The translations under genes and the position numbers were made by a program. Positions 6,952 through 7,401 of a stretch of DNA of 7,401 nucleotides are shown piece by piece. This stretch comes from Clostridiales bacterium (GTDB lineage Bacteria > Bacillota > Clostridia > Oscillospirales > Acutalibacteraceae): NCBI GenBank assembly GCA_012728445.1, contig JAAYFA010000094.1:1-7401 (forward strand). Direction: 5' to 3'. The notes below the pieces were generated by a model, which ran no database searches, was not told the DNA's origin, and was given only the letters and a program-made list of their open reading frames with translations. Numbering within the stretch: position 1 is the stretch's first letter; each line of letters starts with the position of its first letter.

Positions 6952-6964
6952 AGTATAGTATACT
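6952..6964. promoter_or_regulatory. Back-to-back -10 boxes in a 13-bp palindrome (divergent promoters)
   Basis: AGTATA-G-TATACT is perfectly palindromic. On the plus strand it offers TATACT (6959-6964) as -10 for the 4Fe-4S gene, with no good -35. On the minus strand it offers TATACT (6957-6952) as -10 for the regulator, with TTTACT at 6980-6975 as -35 and 17-base spacing. The two RNA polymerase sites would overlap almost completely and so should exclude each other. Confidence 0.45.
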
Positions 6965-6967
6965 AAA
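6956..6967. repeat. Copy 2 of shared 12-base element TAGTATACTAAA
   Basis: This is identical to 4983-4994. Here it overlaps the candidate plus-strand -10 (TATACT) of the 4Fe-4S gene. In this position the string is probably kept for promoter function; whether the first copy has the same role is not clear. Confidence 0.35.
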
Positions 6968-7017
6968 GACAAGAAGTAAATACATCGCAACAATTTTATT
7001 ATAGGAGTGAACGTAAT

Positions 7018-7401
7018 ATGATCAGAAATATTATAAAAATCGATGAAGAAAAATGTAACGGCTGTGGTCTATGCGCAGACGCTTGCCACGAAGGCGCCAT
7101 CGCCATGGTTGACGGCAAAGCAAAACTGATCCGGGATGATTACTGCGACGGATTGGGTGATTGCCTACCCACCTGCCCGACAGGAGCAATTGCTTTTGAG
7201 CAACGAGAGGCCGCAGCTTTTGACAAAGCCGCTGCAGAGGCAAATCAGCAGGCTGCCACATGCGCAAACCTACCCTGTGGCTGCCCGGGCTCGGAATCCA
7301 AAACACTCGATCGCAGCACGCCCGATGCCGCAAACCCTGTCACAAATATCCCTGCGAATGTTTCGCCTGCCAGCCAGCTGACACAATGGCCCGTACAAAT
7401 C
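7018..7401 (+). CDS. 4Fe-4S ferredoxin-type protein, N-terminal part (runs off the window)
   Basis: The first 128 codons are present and no stop occurs before the window end. Residues 1-60 form a two-cluster ferredoxin-like domain. The first motif is [11 protein letters not shown] (Cys13, 16, 19, 23) followed by His instead of the usual Pro. The second is [12 protein letters not shown] (Cys43, 49, 53), where the position of the second canonical cysteine is Leu46. The second cluster therefore has three canonical ligands and may be 3Fe-4S or use another ligand such as a nearby Asp. An extra cysteine group (Cys82, 87, 89) precedes a Pro/Ala/Ser-rich linker, and the window ends at QWPVQI, where a further domain begins in similar clostridial proteins I recall. 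The start is ATG with AGGAG at 7003-7007, ten bases upstream. It probably acts as a cytoplasmic electron carrier or electron-transfer subunit. It diverges from the second Crp/Fnr gene, which is a likely regulator. The partner enzyme is unknown. Confidence 0.9.
   Translation, partial: MIRNIIKIDEEKCNGCGLCADACHEGAIAMVDGKAKLIRDDYCDGLGDCLPTCPTGAIAFEQREAAAFDKAAAEANQQAATCANLPCGCPGSESKTLDRSTPDAANPVTNIPANVSPASQLTQWPVQI

Noticed and set aside
7031..7333. Minus-strand open frame of 100 codons opposite the ferredoxin gene
   Set aside because: The plus-strand frame has an intact CxxCxxCxxxC motif and a good ribosome binding site; this one has neither.

Overview
The window looks like part of the chromosome of an anaerobic, low-to-mid GC Firmicute, probably a Clostridia-type bacterium. 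The reasons are strong AGGAG-type ribosome binding sites, sigma-A-like TATAAT boxes, a 4Fe-4S protein beside Crp/Fnr regulators, and a large unsecreted glycoside hydrolase. This taxonomy is an inference from gene content; there is no marker gene.

Layout: (1) About 41-4837, minus strand: one very long reading frame for a GH38 alpha-mannosidase-type glycoside hydrolase. It is cut at 3947-3949 by a single in-frame UAG. Reading through gives about 1598 codons. (2) 4838-5092: a divergent control region with a candidate promoter for the hydrolase and a trxA promoter that has a palindrome at about -41. (3) 5093-5404, plus: thioredoxin. (4) 5405-5521: a hairpin terminator that overlaps a promoter. 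(5) 5522-6211, plus: a Crp/Fnr regulator with a CRP-like R-E-x3-R recognition helix. (6) 6225-6881, minus: a second, different Crp/Fnr regulator, convergent with the first. (7) 6882-7017: a compact divergent promoter region whose two candidate -10 boxes abut inside one palindrome, with a separate 14-bp inverted repeat. (8) 7018 to the window end, plus: the N-terminus of a 4Fe-4S protein whose second cluster motif lacks one canonical cysteine.

How the genes may work together: the right half reads as a small redox or stress regulatory neighbourhood of thioredoxin, an iron-sulfur protein and two Crp/Fnr regulators. Each of the two candidate activator palindromes sits about 41 bp upstream of the predicted start of trxA or the ferredoxin gene. 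That is the classical class II position for Crp/Fnr activators. The left half is carbohydrate catabolism and seems functionally separate.

The most notable observation is the UAG. It lies in the same frame as both halves of the hydrolase and has no other disruption around it. There is no ATG, GTG or TTG start between it and the first catalytic zinc-binding motif. A functional enzyme would therefore need read-through or recoding; otherwise this is a very recent pseudogene or a sequencing error.
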